Below, piece after piece: positions 1 to 6,537 of a stretch of DNA of 6,735 bases. Made by a program: the position numbers and the translations under genes. Within the stretch, counting starts at the first letter, position 1. Each line of letters opens with the position of its first letter. The notes under the pieces were generated by a model that saw only the letters and a list, made by a program, of their open reading frames with translations, made no database searches and was not told the origin of the DNA. This DNA is from JAGTVG01 sp964389805 (GTDB lineage Bacteria; Bacteroidota; Bacteroidia; Cytophagales; Cyclobacteriaceae): assembly GCA_964389805.1 (NCBI GenBank), contig CAYMFU010000263.1, positions 1-6,735 on the forward strand, in the 5' to 3' direction.

Positions 1-297
1 ATTGTCATCTTTAAATTCTATTATGCCATTAAAGGTCGATTCCAATAGAGATTCAAACAGAATGGTATATCCCGTTGCATCAAGATCAGATAATCCTCCT
101 ACTTCCATTAAAAACTCCTTGACAGACATGTCTCCGAATTCAGTTACCAGATTTACATCTGATATGGTCCAGATTCCAATTAGAGGATTGATTACAGGAT
201 CACCATCGTCATCACTGTTACACCCGCTATAGCTGATAAATACAGAAAGTACTCCTAAAAGTAGGAGCAAGTTCAGGTAATATTGAACCTTTTTCAT
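1..297 (-). CDS. Surface lipoprotein, lipocalin-like N-terminus (partial)
   Basis: An open frame of 99 codons starts with ATG at 297-295 and continues past base 1, so the C-terminus is missing. The protein begins MKKVQYYLN, followed by a hydrophobic stretch (about residues 8-22) and a lipobox ending SYSGC, which places the lipidated cysteine at residue 26. The residues after it are NSDDDGD. An acidic run of this kind just after the cysteine matches the Bacteroidota lipoprotein export signal that sends lipoproteins to the outer face of the outer membrane, so surface exposure is likely. The mature part starts GIWTISDV (residues 41-48), which resembles the first strand of the small lipocalin-like lipoproteins common in Bacteroidota (typically G-x-W-x-h); this domain call is tentative because only about 70 mature residues are present. 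No Shine-Dalgarno is evident, as is usual in this phylum. It is transcribed away from the other genes here and its ligand is unknown. Confidence 0.8.
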   Translation of the reverse strand, partial: MKKVQYYLNLLLLLGVLSVFISYSGCNSDDDGDPVINPLIGIWTISDVNLVTEFGDMSVKEFLMEVGGLSDLDATGYTILFESLLESTFNGIIEFKDDN

Positions 298-410
298 GTT
301 TTCAGGATTTTGGTGGTCTTTAAATGTAAGAAAAATTTTCCTAATAATCATATTTTTATTAGCTGATGATGAAAGATGGAGATTAAATGAATTCTAAAGT
401 TGTTGATGTG

Positions 411-527
411 ATATGGGGAGTGAACAAATTGAATTCCAATGTTGAATTCCAAACAAATTTTAAAAGTCCAATAAAAATCGAGTATTCTGTGCTAGAAATA
501 CTGTATGGGGTGGTGTCAAATTCCAAA
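411..527. repeat. Intergenic repeat-like block with direct repeats and hairpin
   Basis: The block is built from short repeated words. TTGAATTCCAA occurs at 429-439 and again at 442-452 (period 13), and AATTCCAA recurs at 519-526. The two ends are similar: TATGGGG, then GTG, then CAAATT at 412-430, and the same order of words at 504-522. Between them AGTATT (481-486) can pair with AATACT (497-502), with CT/AG extending the stem past one bulged base. This is seen directly. Interspersed repeats with AATTCCAAA tracts beside such a hairpin are, from memory, present between genes of some Bacteroidota; that this is a copy of such a family is inference and untested here. Confidence 0.45.
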
Positions 528-545
528 TCTTCTATCAAAAGGGGT

Positions 546-587
546 TTCAAGAAGCATGCCGGATTGCCCCCCACGCGATTTCGTAAA
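546..587 (+). pseudogene. Possible relic of an AraC-type HTH C-terminus
   Basis: The plus frame reads FKKHAGLPPTRFRK here, which matches the end of the second helix-turn-helix of AraC/XylS regulators (usual form F-K-K/R-x-x-G-x-[ST]-P-x-x-[FY]-R-K). Nothing upstream resembles the rest of an AraC domain: the frame enters the repeat-like block at 411-527, and about 32 residues of unrelated sequence follow before the stop at 684-686. It could be the 3' remnant of a regulator gene disrupted by the repeat, or a chance match over 14 residues. Confidence 0.25.
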
Positions 588-691
588 TTATGTATAGATA
601 AAAAAGGCTATATAACAGCAACTATTTATAGTTTAGCTGTCCATCAAGTACTATTGCCAGAATACATCTTAATTAAATGTGTATAACTTTA

Positions 692-723
692 TTTGTCATA
701 TACGTTACACGTGGATATATTTA
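692..723 (+). promoter_or_regulatory. Putative Bacteroidota-type promoter for oxidoreductase
   Basis: TTTG at 692-695 is followed after exactly 20 bases by TATATTTA at 716-723, which matches seven of eight positions of the Bacteroidota -7 element TAnnTTTG at the expected spacing. It lies 53 bases before the ATG at 777. A palindrome CACGTG (708-713) sits between the two boxes, and GTTACAC (704-710) can pair with GTGTATAAC (679-687) with one bulged base, so an operator is possible. AT-rich sequence makes chance matches common. Confidence 0.4.
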
Positions 724-776
724 TATCAAATATTTTTTTTCAGGTCTAATAATCCAATTATTTAACTTTTTATACA

Positions 777-2093
777 ATGAAGAAAATCAAGAAAAATATC
801 AATAGAAGAAAATTTATACAAACCTCCGGTGCTATTGCTGCCGGTACTTCAGCATTTACAATCATTCCTGCGACCGTTCTTGGAAAGAATGGTGCTGTTG
901 CCGCTAACGATAGAATAAATCTGGCATTTATAGGAACAGGGAAACAAGGTCGTATCCTCTTGAATTTCTTCAGGAATAGAACAACTGAAACCACCTTTGT
1001 TGCAGCAAGTGATGTTGATTCTCAAAAACTTGATCTATTTACTGATTTAGCAAACCAATCCAATGAATTCAGGGGGACCAAAGTAGATCTTTTCACAACA
1101 AAGCATTACCGTGAGATCCTGGAAAGAAAAGACGTAGATGCTGTGGTGATAGCAACTCCGGACCATTGGCATGCACAGGTTGCTGTTGATGCAGCCAAAG
1201 CTGGAAAAAATATTTATTGTGAAAAACCAATGGCATATACGGTTGCCGAAGGACGTGCGATGGTTCGCTCTGCAAGAAAATACGACCGTATTTTTCAAAC
1301 AGGCAATATGCAGCGTTCGAGCTTTAATTTCCGGCAAGCATGCGAACTTGTTTTAAACGGATATATTGGAGAATTACAGACCATAAATGCAGGTCTTGGA
1401 GGTCCGGTAGTAGCCTGTGACCTGCCTTCCATGGAAGCGCCAGAAAATCTGGATTGGAATCTTTGGGTTGGTCCGTCACCATATCGGGCTTTTAATCCTG
1501 AGCTTTCACCACCAGTTGAAAAGGATATTTATCCAAACTGGCGTCTTTATCGTGATTTTGGCGGCGGTATGATTACCGACTGGGGGGCACATATGTTTGA
1601 CATAGGACAATGGGGAAATGGGATGGATAATTCAGGACCAATTGAATATTTTCCACCCAAACGTGGCGAAACCCATGGCTTGAAAATGATATATGAAAAT
1701 GGTGTAGTCATGAACCATGTTCAATTACCCGGCGGTGCAGGTGTAGAATTCATAGGCACAGAAGGAAAAATTGAAGTGAGCCGCGGTTATATTCGAACAT
1801 CCCCCAATATCGAATTAGCCGAGTATAAGTTCAAAGAAACAGAAAAACGATTATACTTTAGCGACAATCATTATCAGGATTGGATTGATGCAATTAAAAA
1901 CCATACCAGGCCTATTTCGGATGTTGAAATAGGGCATCGCACGAGTTCAGTATGCAACATAGCCAATATTGCCTATGAATTGGAAAGGCCGTTAAAATGG
2001 GATCCTAAAAAAGAAAAATTCCTTGGTGACGACTTTGCGAATATGATGCTCACCCGTCCGTATCGCGGTATATGGGATTTTACAGATTTTTAG
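777..2093 (+). CDS. Tat-exported Gfo/Idh/MocA family oxidoreductase
   Basis: The product has 438 residues. Twin arginines at 10-11 in NRRKFIQTSG, followed by an Ala/Gly/Thr-rich hydrophobic segment (about 17-35), form a Tat signal peptide, so the enzyme is probably folded with its cofactor before export. The N-terminal Rossmann domain (about 46-165) starts INLAFIGTGKQG, with the dinucleotide-binding glycines at 53-58, and contains ATPDHWH (126-132) and the family's EKP motif (149-151), whose lysine usually takes part in catalysis. The substrate-binding half carries DWGAHMFDIGQW (268-279), with Asp268 and His272 in the usual catalytic place. The last part (about 365-438), including HYQDWIDAI and LTRPYRGIWDF, resembles the bacterial oxidoreductase C-terminal domain found in exported Bacteroidota and Planctomycetes members. 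It should oxidise or reduce a sugar hydroxyl with NAD(P); the substrate cannot be read from the sequence. The ATG is preceded by AT-rich sequence without a clear Shine-Dalgarno. It appears monocistronic, with a converging gene downstream. Confidence 0.93.
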   Translation: MKKIKKNINRRKFIQTSGAIAAGTSAFTIIPATVLGKNGAVAANDRINLAFIGTGKQGRILLNFFRNRTTETTFVAASDVDSQKLDLFTDLANQSNEFRGTKVDLFTTKHYREILERKDVDAVVIATPDHWHAQVAVDAAKAGKNIYCEKPMAYTVAEGRAMVRSARKYDRIFQTGNMQRSSFNFRQACELVLNGYIGELQTINAGLGGPVVACDLPSMEAPENLDWNLWVGPSPYRAFNPELSPPVEKDIYPNWRLYRDFGGGMITDWGAHMFDIGQWGNGMDNSGPIEYFPPKRGETHGLKMIYENGVVMNHVQLPGGAGVEFIGTEGKIEVSRGYIRTSPNIELAEYKFKETEKRLYFSDNHYQDWIDAIKNHTRPISDVEIGHRTSSVCNIANIAYELERPLKWDPKKEKFLGDDFANMMLTRPYRGIWDFTDF

Positions 2094-2215
2094 TGATTAC
2101 TATTTTTTATTGATATCCTGTTAAAGGACGTCTTTCAATCGAAAAATATTTATTGAATGCTGTTGCTAAGGATTTACCTTGTACTTTCCTTATTTGTCAT
2201 GACTGAGTAAACATC

Positions 2216-2259
2216 GCCTATAGGCAGGCATATGTCGATGACATATAGGATTCCTTTTT
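2216..2259 (+). terminator. Inverted repeats in convergent gap, possible terminator
   Basis: GCCTATAGGC (2216-2225) is a perfect 10-base palindrome. Just after it ATATGTC (2230-2236) pairs with GACATAT (2240-2246) around a three-base loop, and CCTATA (2217-2222) could instead pair with TATAGG (2244-2249), so the folds compete. Five T residues follow at 2255-2259 on the plus strand. The position between two converging genes fits a terminator, but the stem is AT-rich and the T-run is several bases away. Confidence 0.3.
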
Positions 2260-2263
2260 CTGA

Positions 2264-2767
2264 TTATTGAATACTTTCTTCCTCAATGATCAGATTCAAT
2301 TCCGGGAATTTTGAGTCCTTGAATCCCATTTTTCTGTAAATTTCAATTCCATCTTCAGTGGAGTGCAGATGAACATATTCCAGATTCAGGTCTTTTGCCT
2401 CATTGATTAGATTCCCCAGGAGAACAGATGCGATTCCCTTTTTCCGAAATCTTTCTTCAGTAAACATATTCAGTAAATATCCACGCATTCCCTTCTTCCC
2501 CAGACCTGTATATGTTGGTGGAGCATGCCATAAGACCAGGGTACTGGTACCAATGATTTTTTTTTCATATTCTGCAACCCAGGCAATTATTGACTGGTCA
2601 TTAAATGAGGCAGTAAAATATTCAACAAGTTCTTTTCTTAGCTGATCACTATCCTGGTTTTCTTCCATTTTGAAAACTTCGTTAATAAATACTACCCTTA
2701 GCTCTGCCAGGTATTCCACGTCCTGAAGTGTTGCTTTTCTATAGGTTATTTTTAGTTTATCTATCAT
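2264..2767 (-). CDS. GNAT family N-acetyltransferase
   Basis: The product has 167 residues when started at ATG 2767-2765, a normal length for a single-domain GNAT enzyme. It begins IDKLKITYRKATLQDVEYLAEL, the usual first strand and helix of the fold. Strands around 61-80 (IAWVAEYEKKIIGTSTLVL) lead to the acetyl-CoA-binding motif A: YLLNMFTEERFRKKGIASVLL, with the R-x-x-G-x-A signature at residues 108-113. Motif B follows at 144-149 as YRKMGF. It should transfer an acetyl group from acetyl-CoA to an amine in the cytoplasm; the acceptor (small molecule, antibiotic, peptide or protein) is not evident. The frame extends upstream to a TTG at 2785-2783 with AAGGA just before it, giving 173 residues. 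I prefer the ATG because it is the commoner start in this phylum and the family motif starts right after it. It converges on the oxidoreductase gene and is divergent from the large glycosidase gene. Confidence 0.9.
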   Translation of the reverse strand: MIDKLKITYRKATLQDVEYLAELRVVFINEVFKMEENQDSDQLRKELVEYFTASFNDQSIIAWVAEYEKKIIGTSTLVLWHAPPTYTGLGKKGMRGYLLNMFTEERFRKKGIASVLLGNLINEAKDLNLEYVHLHSTEDGIEIYRKMGFKDSKFPELNLIIEEESIQ

Positions 2768-3060
2768 TATAAAATTGTGATACAAAAATCCTTATTATTC
2801 AGATTTTGAATTTATCTAGGAATTATTCGATTCCGGTTGCAATGATGATCACAATTTAAAATAATAGAAAGATATATACTAGCTTTCAATCCATACAAAG
2901 ACTGACAGCTGAGCCGTTCCTGAATTATGAAATTTTTCGAGTATATCCACTCAAGCTTTATTACCTTTAAGCAAACTTTATTTTTAAACCTTAATCGGTA
3001 CATCACTTTGCCTATGAAGCGTTGATCGAAACCATTTATGGGCGGTAATATTTTTTAACC

Positions 3061-6000
3061 ATGAAAAATACTTCTCTACTGTCAATTGTTTTTGTTATAC
3101 TGTCGCTGATATTTTCTAATAGTTGTAGCCAGAAACCAAATATGGATGGCCTTCATTCTGTAGAAGAATTGAGAAAGCTATTTGGCGATCCACCTTCAGA
3201 ATACCGCAGCGCACCTCTCTGGGATTGGAATGAAAAGATCACAAAAGAGGGGATTGATTTTCAAATGAAAGAGTTTAAAAATGCTGGCATTGGTGGTGTA
3301 TTTGTTCATCCTCGTCCAGGATTACTAACAGAATATCTGTCTGATAACTGGTTTGATCTTTTTGATTATACGGTACAAAAAGGTAAAGAACTGGATATGA
3401 AAGTGTGGATCTATGATGAGAATTCATATCCTTCTGGATTTGCTGGTGGTCATGTTCCGGCTGAAATGCCCGATTCTTATAAACATGGTACGGCTTTAAA
3501 ATTAATGATTGTGGAACAGTTGGGAGAGGTTCAGTCAGATGATCTAGAGGTTGTGCTCAAAAAATCTGAAAGTGGATTCACAGATATTAAAAATTCCATC
3601 GATCAGGAAAAGGAAATTGAGGGAACATATTATGTTTTTGAAAAAACTTATCCGGAGAAATCACCATGGTACGGTGGTTTTACTTATGTAGATCTTCTAT
3701 ATGAAGGAGTAACAGATAAATTTCTGGAGCTCACAATGACCAAAGGTTATGAAAAAAACATCGCAGACTTTGGAAGAACATTGCCAGGGATATTTACCGA
3801 TGAGCCAAATCTTGAAGCAGCCATACCTAGAGGCTCTGTGCTTCGCTGGACGCCCGATCTGTGGGATGCTTTTCAGGAACGATGGGGTTATGATTTAAAA
3901 ATTAACCTACCTTCTTTGGTAGAAGAAACAGGTAACTGGAAGAAAGTTCGTCATGATTATTATGAACTGATACTTGAGCTCTTTATCGATCGATGGGCAA
4001 AACCATGGAGTAAGTATTGTGATGAAAAAGGTCTGCTATGGACAGGTCATTATTGGGAGCATGGATGGCCTGTGCCAACACATGGATTCGATGAGGCTGC
4101 TTTTTATATCTGGCATCAACAGCCAGGTATTGATATGCTTGGAAACCGCCTGATACCTGAGGGTATGGGTGGTCAATTCGGGAACGATCGTGCGGTGCGT
4201 GAGTTACGCAGCGCAGCCAACCAGGCCGGAAGAAGACGCACACTTAGTGAAACCTATGGCGGAGGGGGTTGGGAAATGGATTTTGAAGCACAGAAAAGAT
4301 TAGTGGACTGGCAATGTGTTCTGGGTGTTAATTTTGTGAATCAGCATCTTTCCTATTATTCGCTTAATGGTGTCAGGAAGTTCGATTATCCACCTTCGTT
4401 TTCGTATCACGAACCATGGTGGGAGCATTATAAGCTGATGGGCGATTACATCGGGCGTATCAGTTTGGCCACGACATTTGGACAACAAATTAATCACACC
4501 TTAGTTCTTCAGCCCACCACTTCCGGGTGGATGTATTTTTCACGGAAAGATAAAAATCTGGGAATATTCAGGATCAGAGATGGATTCAAGAATTTAATAT
4601 ACCGTATGGAACAGGAACACCTGGAATATGACCTGGGATCGGAAAATGTAATAAAAACATTGGGCAGCGTTAATGGCGATAAGCTTACTGTAGGGGAACG
4701 TGATTATTCACTTGTTGTTATTCCGACAGAAATGGAAAATATGGATGTTTTAACCCTGGAAATACTTGAAGAGTATCTGGGGAACGGGGGCAAAATACTT
4801 TCTTTAAATCAGAATGTATCCCGGATTGATGGAGAGGAATCTTCTAAAGCACAGGAACTGGCGTCCAGATTTCCAAATAATTGGACCGATGTAGAGAAAC
4901 TTGAGGATCCTATTGCTTTAAAAATGCTCAATAATGATCAGTTTGAGATGATTGATAATACCGGGAATGGTATGTTATATCATCAACGGAGAGTACTTGA
5001 AGATGGACAGTTGCTATTTGTAGTGAACTCTCACCAAGCTGAAAAAGCTGTTGCAGATGTTTCTATTCATGGAAAACAAGTATTGAAACTCGATTTAATT
5101 ACCGGGAAGGAATACCTCTATCCTTGTGAAGCAAAGAAGGGCAAAGTGTCGTTTCGTGTCGATCTCGCACCAATTGAGAGTGCCTTGTTTGTAGTAGTCA
5201 ACGAGAAGCCAAACGGACTTGATAAAATGTTTGATTTGAAAGAAGAAAAACTGGTTGAAAGCGAAGGTCCAGTCGTTGTGAAGCGAGAATCGGATAACGT
5301 TTTGATGATAAATTATCTGGATTTAAAAAGTTCCAATTCGGATAAAAAAGAGATCTACTTTATGGATGCATTGATTGGTTTGTTTAATGACAATGGTGTT
5401 GAAATGGGAAATCCATGGCAGCATAAAATACAATATAAAAAGAATTATTTAGCTTTAGATTCATTGTTTGATGAGGATTCCGGATTTGAAGCCAGTTATC
5501 ATTTCCAAATTAATGAAAACCTTAGTTCTGATGCCAGGAAATCAATCCGTGTTGTTGTTGAACGTCCTGAGTTGTGGCAGGTTTACATTAATGGACAGGA
5601 AGTTTCAAAACAAAGTGGAACATTCTGGATAGATAAAGATTTTCCTCAGTTTAATATTGGCGAATTTGTTAAGTCAGGCAAAAATACCATCACTTTAAAA
5701 TCTCCGAGAATGCAAATATTGGCTGAGGTGATGCCGGTTTATATATTGGGTGATTTTCTTGTTAAGCCTGCTGACAAGGGATTTGAAATTGTGGAAGGAA
5801 AGCTCAATACGTTAGGATCCTGGCAGAAGGAAGGTTTGCCATTCTATTCTCAAAAAGTAGCCTACTCTCAGAATTTCGATGTAAACAAAACAGCGGAAAC
5901 TTCTTATAAGGTTAGGTTGAATAAATGGAACGGTTCAATTTCTGAAGTCTGGATCAATGGAAAATCAGCTGGCGTGATATCATGGCAACCCAATGAATTG

Positions 6001-6228
6001 GATGTTACTTCTTTGTTGGAAGAGGGGAATAATGAAATTGTTGTAAAAGTTGTCGGTAGCCTGAAAAATACTTTTGGCTTTTTCTACTTCAATAATGATA
6101 ACTGGATTTTTGGCCCCCACACATGGAACGATGCGCCGAAAAAGATACCATCGGCATCTGAATATTTCCTGATGGACTACGGATTATTTGAACCATTTGA
6201 ATTAATACAGTACCAGACTCTTAATTAA
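3061..6228 (+). CDS. GH106-like glycoside hydrolase (alpha-L-rhamnosidase-like) lipoprotein
   Basis: The product has 1055 residues, in the usual size range for this group. A hydrophobic signal (about 5-18) ends FSNSC, placing a lipidated cysteine at residue 22; the following SQKPN lacks an acidic export signal, so the protein may face the periplasm. The N-terminal catalytic region opens with YRSAPLWDWNEKITKEGIDF (48-67) and continues with AGIGGVFVHPRPG (75-87) and IYDENSYPSGFAGG (117-130), hallmarks of GH106 and related large hydrolases. Conserved acidic candidates are TDEP (246-249) and SETYGG (396-401, Glu397); the pair would act as general acid and base, but I cannot assign them with certainty. 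PPSFSYHEPWWEHYKLMGDY (444-463) is another family signature. A flavodoxin-like segment follows (about 475-600), then C-terminal beta-sandwich domains. The last (about 930-1010), with EVWINGKSAGVISWQPNELD, resembles the GH2-type sugar-binding domain. It probably removes L-rhamnose or a related sugar from a complex glycan. A TACCTTTA box at 2962-2969 resembles a -7 element but has no good partner. No SusC/SusD neighbours are visible. Confidence 0.88.
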   Translation: MKNTSLLSIVFVILSLIFSNSCSQKPNMDGLHSVEELRKLFGDPPSEYRSAPLWDWNEKITKEGIDFQMKEFKNAGIGGVFVHPRPGLLTEYLSDNWFDLFDYTVQKGKELDMKVWIYDENSYPSGFAGGHVPAEMPDSYKHGTALKLMIVEQLGEVQSDDLEVVLKKSESGFTDIKNSIDQEKEIEGTYYVFEKTYPEKSPWYGGFTYVDLLYEGVTDKFLELTMTKGYEKNIADFGRTLPGIFTDEPNLEAAIPRGSVLRWTPDLWDAFQERWGYDLKINLPSLVEETGNWKKVRHDYYELILELFIDRWAKPWSKYCDEKGLLWTGHYWEHGWPVPTHGFDEAAFYIWHQQPGIDMLGNRLIPEGMGGQFGNDRAVRELRSAANQAGRRRTLSETYGGGGWEMDFEAQKRLVDWQCVLGVNFVNQHLSYYSLNGVRKFDYPPSFSYHEPWWEHYKLMGDYIGRISLATTFGQQINHTLVLQPTTSGWMYFSRKDKNLGIFRIRDGFKNLIYRMEQEHLEYDLGSENVIKTLGSVNGDKLTVGERDYSLVVIPTEMENMDVLTLEILEEYLGNGGKILSLNQNVSRIDGEESSKAQELASRFPNNWTDVEKLEDPIALKMLNNDQFEMIDNTGNGMLYHQRRVLEDGQLLFVVNSHQAEKAVADVSIHGKQVLKLDLITGKEYLYPCEAKKGKVSFRVDLAPIESALFVVVNEKPNGLDKMFDLKEEKLVESEGPVVVKRESDNVLMINYLDLKSSNSDKKEIYFMDALIGLFNDNGVEMGNPWQHKIQYKKNYLALDSLFDEDSGFEASYHFQINENLSSDARKSIRVVVERPELWQVYINGQEVSKQSGTFWIDKDFPQFNIGEFVKSGKNTITLKSPRMQILAEVMPVYILGDFLVKPADKGFEIVEGKLNTLGSWQKEGLPFYSQKVAYSQNFDVNKTAETSYKVRLNKWNGSISEVWINGKSAGVISWQPNELDVTSLLEEGNNEIVVKVVGSLKNTFGFFYFNNDNWIFGPHTWNDAPKKIPSASEYFLMDYGLFEPFELIQYQTLN

Positions 6229-6403
6229 TAGATTTGAATAATTCTCTTATTTGGTATTTAAGAATAATAAAATGATGTCAGGCAAAGCATATAAATAATG
6301 TTAAAAATGCTAGTGGTAAATTTTTCATAGTGTTTTAATTTTAGAGGTGGTTAGTGCTTTTAAAACAAAAGAATTGAAGGATAAGTTCCTTATTATAAAA
6401 ATA

Positions 6404-6432
6404 TCCCCCTGGCTGACAACTAACCAGAGGGA
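6404..6432 (-). terminator. GC-rich hairpin, T-rich flank on minus strand
   Basis: CCCCCTGG (6405-6412) pairs with CCAGAGGG (6424-6431) with one C-A mismatch, and T6404/A6432 extends the stem. On the minus strand the hairpin is followed by ATATTTTTATAA, as in an intrinsic terminator; on the plus strand it is followed by AATAAGC with no T-run. It would therefore end transcription arriving from the right, though it could also protect the 3' end of the glycosidase transcript 176 bases upstream. Confidence 0.4.
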
Positions 6433-6484
6433 ATAAGCAAAGTATAAGGATTACTCTAACTATAATAGAAGGTGTAGGTGCATC

Positions 6485-6535
6485 AGACCCTATTGGACAA
6501 TTTTAGCTAAATTGTTAGGAGTGGGATAGAGGTCT
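6485..6535 (+). promoter_or_regulatory. Stem-loop masking the RBS of a small ORF
   Basis: AGACC (6485-6489) pairs with GGTCT (6531-6535) and CTAT (6490-6493) with ATAG (6526-6529), leaving one bulged A at 6530. Inside, ACAATTT (6497-6503) pairs with AAATTGT (6509-6515) around a five-base loop. The 3' strand of the outer stem contains GAGG (6529-6532), which lies five bases before the ATG at 6538 and would be the ribosome binding site. This could be a translational control element or simply a terminal inverted repeat; AT-rich DNA gives some such pairings by chance. Confidence 0.3.
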
Positions 6536-6537
6536 AA

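Larger units (their letters stand above)
298..776. other. Long intergenic region without a convincing gene
   Basis: This gap separates the divergent lipoprotein and oxidoreductase genes. An ATG-initiated 99-codon frame (387-686, plus) and an overlapping 63-codon frame (383-574, minus) both run through the repeat-like block at 411-527 and have no recognisable full domain, so I do not call either as a gene. The only protein-like signal is a short AraC-like tail near 546-587. The right-hand part (about 660-776) is very AT-rich and probably carries the promoter and leader of the oxidoreductase gene. Confidence 0.6.

Noticed and set aside
2..232. A 76-codon plus-strand open frame
   Set aside because: It is antisense to the lipoprotein gene, whose lipobox and acidic motif make the minus strand the clear coding strand.
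411..527. CRISPR array
   Set aside because: The repeated words are too short (8-11 bases), irregularly spaced and few in number, and no cas gene is present.
383..574. A 63-codon minus-strand open frame and the overlapping 99-codon plus-strand frame (387-686)
   Set aside because: Both translate largely the repeat-like block, show no complete domain, and overlap on opposite strands; open reading appears to be a by-product of the repeat.
777..2093. GH109-type alpha-N-acetylgalactosaminidase
   Set aside because: GH109 enzymes share the Tat-type signal and Rossmann fold but carry a different residue set in place of the EKP motif; this protein keeps CEKPMA, as ordinary Gfo/Idh/MocA oxidoreductases do.
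2812..3006. A 64-codon minus-strand open frame between the acetyltransferase and the glycosidase
   Set aside because: The composition looks random (many Ile, Lys, Arg, Cys, Asn), there is no domain or good start context, and it lies in a probable promoter region.
777..6228. A single polysaccharide-utilisation operon containing the oxidoreductase and the glycosidase
   Set aside because: An opposing acetyltransferase gene separates them, gaps on both sides are large, and no SusC, SusD or hybrid two-component regulator is visible.
6485..6535. Integron attC site or known riboswitch
   Set aside because: GTTAGGA does not fit the attC core GTTRRRY, no integrase is present, and the fold does not match a riboswitch class I can recognise.
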